A stretch of 7,183 bases of DNA from Thioalkalivibrio sp. (GTDB lineage: Bacteria > Pseudomonadota > Gammaproteobacteria > Ectothiorhodospirales > Ectothiorhodospiraceae): contig PULL01000119.1 of assembly GCA_003550945.1 (NCBI GenBank), positions 1 to 7,183 of the forward strand. The letters run 5' to 3'. Below are positions 5,886 to 7,183 of the stretch, in pieces; the stretch's first letter is position 1, and each line of letters begins with the position of its first letter. A program made the translations under genes and the position numbers. The notes under the pieces are model-generated. The model searched no databases. It saw only the letters and a list, made by a program, of their open reading frames with translations, and was not told where the DNA came from.

Positions 5886-6046
5886 GCGGGTGGGAACGGG
5901 AAGTTCCGCACAGAATTCCACCCCCTCTGAGTGAGCAGGGTTTTGTATCGCTCGCGCCGCGCGTGCGGGCTCACAGCTGAATGCGACGGGATCCTGGACA
6001 AGGAGCGGGTTCCGTGTGCACGACCCCAAGCACAGGGGGCTTCCGG

Positions 6047-7183
6047 CTAACCCGCTTTCTCGGGGGCACCCAGACCGTTACCGACGATCAACTCCGGGAT
6101 CTGCTGCCGGAAGCGGAAGAAGCCGTGCGTCGCGTGGGGCCAGGCGAGGTCGTCCCATTGGCGCCGCAGCGTAACGATTTCGATCCCGTCGGCCTCGAGT
6201 TCGCGGGTGAGGCGCTGCAGGCCGTCCGCCAACGGCCCGACCGGCGCTTCTGTGGTCACGACGGTACGCACCTGGGCGGAGTCACAGTGTTGGCGGAGCG
6301 GATCCGCTTGCAGGGAATCTAGGATGTACACAGACGGCTTGCCATCGCGGTTCAGACGATCTGCCGTGTCCGCGGCCAGGGACGCCACGAACCGGGTCGC
6401 GCGCGGGCCGAAGGGCCAGGGGTGATCCGGATGGCCGCCGGCTGTGACCGACGCGGCGCGCATGTCGGCTCCCGGTGGAATCAGTTCGTGCGCGGAGAAA
6501 TCGTCCCCATGCAGCAGGAGGATGAAGGGGCGATCCGGGGGCAGGGTGGCCGCTGGCTGGAGCGGAGCCGGCGGAGGTGGCGTCTCGTTGCGGATGGGTT
6601 GTGCCCGCGAGGCCAAGCCCTGTGGCCGGTAACGGGTTCCCGTGTGTTGCTCGATATTGTCAGGCCGGGCGAGGTAGGTCTTGCCAGGTGTCTGGATCCC
6701 GGCCACCCAGCGCCAACCGAGCGTGTTCGACGCCGGATCGGCGTCCAGCAGGTGGCGCAGGAAAAAATCGGCGCCCAGGCTCCACGGCAAGCGCAGCGTA
6801 AAAATCCAGATCGAGGCGAACCACATGCGCGTGTGATTGTGCAGATAACCCGTCTGCACCAGTTCCCGCGCCCAGTCGTCGAATCCATCGATGCCGGTAC
6901 GACCGTCCTCCGCACAGGCCACGCCCGCGCGCAGGTACGACGACCGCTCCAATCGCTCGCGATCCGCATCCCGCTCCTCCAGGAATGCCTGCCACACCTG
7001 CGGCCGCATCTGCAGCCATCCTTTCCAGTAGGTTCGCCAGAACACCTCCTGGATGAATTTCTCCGCCGCCTGCGGCGAATGCTGCCGCATCACTGACGCC
7101 AGCACCTCGTGTTCGGTGAGCACGCGGTGGCGGATGTAGGGCGAGAGCATGGACACGTTGTCGCGCAAACCCGGTCCCGGATC
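6047..7183 (-). CDS. Photolyase/cryptochrome-like FAD-binding protein, 5' end beyond the window
   Basis: The frame is open to the right edge; 378 residues are present and the N-terminus is missing. Positions count from the first residue in the window. Residues 1-190 resemble the helical FAD-binding domain of photolyases: SPYIRHRVLTEHEVL (14-28), FWRTYWKGW (48-56), YLHNHTRMWFASIW (113-126) and LLDADPASNTLGWRWVAG (145-162), the last matching the flavin-contacting region. A Pro-rich linker follows (about 200-218). Residues 219-365 alternate predicted strands and helices: FILLLHGDD, then ATRFVASLAADTADRL, VRTVVTTEAPVGP, LEADGIEIVTL and GFFRFRQQIP. This resembles the alpha/beta antenna domain that normally precedes the FAD domain. 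Likely a light-active flavoprotein, for DNA repair or sensing, but the activity is not shown. The region after GWRWVAG (GIQTPGKTYLARPDNI) differs from the classical photolyase motif. The track-style TTG start at 7168 is not real. Confidence 0.85.
   Translation of the reverse strand, partial: DPGPGLRDNVSMLSPYIRHRVLTEHEVLASVMRQHSPQAAEKFIQEVFWRTYWKGWLQMRPQVWQAFLEERDADRERLERSSYLRAGVACAEDGRTGIDGFDDWARELVQTGYLHNHTRMWFASIWIFTLRLPWSLGADFFLRHLLDADPASNTLGWRWVAGIQTPGKTYLARPDNIEQHTGTRYRPQGLASRAQPIRNETPPPPAPLQPAATLPPDRPFILLLHGDDFSAHELIPPGADMRAASVTAGGHPDHPWPFGPRATRFVASLAADTADRLNRDGKPSVYILDSLQADPLRQHCDSAQVRTVVTTEAPVGPLADGLQRLTRELEADGIEIVTLRRQWDDLAWPHATHGFFRFRQQIPELIVGNGLGAPEKAG

Larger units (their letters stand above)
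5822..6046. other. Gap between the photolyase-like and fasciclin genes
   Basis: These 225 bases hold the fasciclin leader and presumably its promoter. Seen here are the 21-base palindrome at 5865-5885, the GGAAC/GTTCC dyad, and a copy of GTGTGCAC at 6014-6021 that also occurs twice upstream of the YceI-family gene. Just after the photolyase-like TAG stop, CCCC and GGGG runs on either side of a short loop could form only a weak stem, and no clear terminator is seen. It is possible that the two genes share a transcript. Confidence 0.45.

Noticed and set aside
5889..5912. GGAACTT on the minus strand as an ECF/RpoE-type -35 for the fasciclin gene
   Set aside because: No matching GTC/TCTGA-like -10 is found at 15-17 bases; the nearest GTC is too far away.
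5822..6001. 60-codon N-terminal extension of the fasciclin frame
   Set aside because: It would place a clear signal peptide inside the protein, and the ATG at 5821 has its own ribosome binding site.
7166..7168. TTG as start of the photolyase-like protein
   Set aside because: The frame is open to the window edge and the residues before it (DPGPG) fit the family, so the gene begins outside the window.

Overview
The window is GC-rich and densely coded, and every gene I can support lies on the minus strand. It reads as chromosomal DNA of a free-living proteobacterium. A gammaproteobacterium is my best guess, from the PutP transporter and the YfcH-type epimerase, but the lineage is an inference from protein style. 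I see no rRNA, tRNA, CRISPR array, insertion sequence or phage gene.

Layout in the direction of transcription, from right to left: (1) 6047-7183, a photolyase/cryptochrome-like FAD-binding protein whose 5' end lies beyond the right edge. (2) 4628-5821, a secreted protein with a His/Gly/Pro-rich segment followed by two tandem FAS1 (fasciclin) domains. (3) 3606-4310, a CsgA-like short-chain dehydrogenase. (4) 2663-3547, a TIGR01777/YfcH-type NAD(P)-binding epimerase, 58 bases after gene 3 and probably co-transcribed with it. (5) 754-2223, a PutP-type sodium/proline symporter. (6) 1-264, the first 88 residues of a YceI-family periplasmic protein, cut by the left edge.

Four starts were moved from the longest open frame to a start supported by a Shine-Dalgarno sequence or a signal peptide, or left open at the window edge. 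The gaps (265-753, 2224-2662, 4311-4627, 5822-6046) show no convincing gene but hold several perfect or near-perfect inverted repeats, described individually.

The photolyase-like protein, fasciclin protein, short-chain dehydrogenase and YfcH-type epimerase together resemble sets of genes seen in light or singlet-oxygen stress loci of other proteobacteria. This is a hypothesis from family identity; no regulator (LitR, ECF sigma/ChrR) is in the window. The most unusual item is the photolyase-like protein. Its FAD-binding domain comes first and a region resembling the alpha/beta (antenna-cofactor) domain follows it, the reverse of the usual photolyase order.
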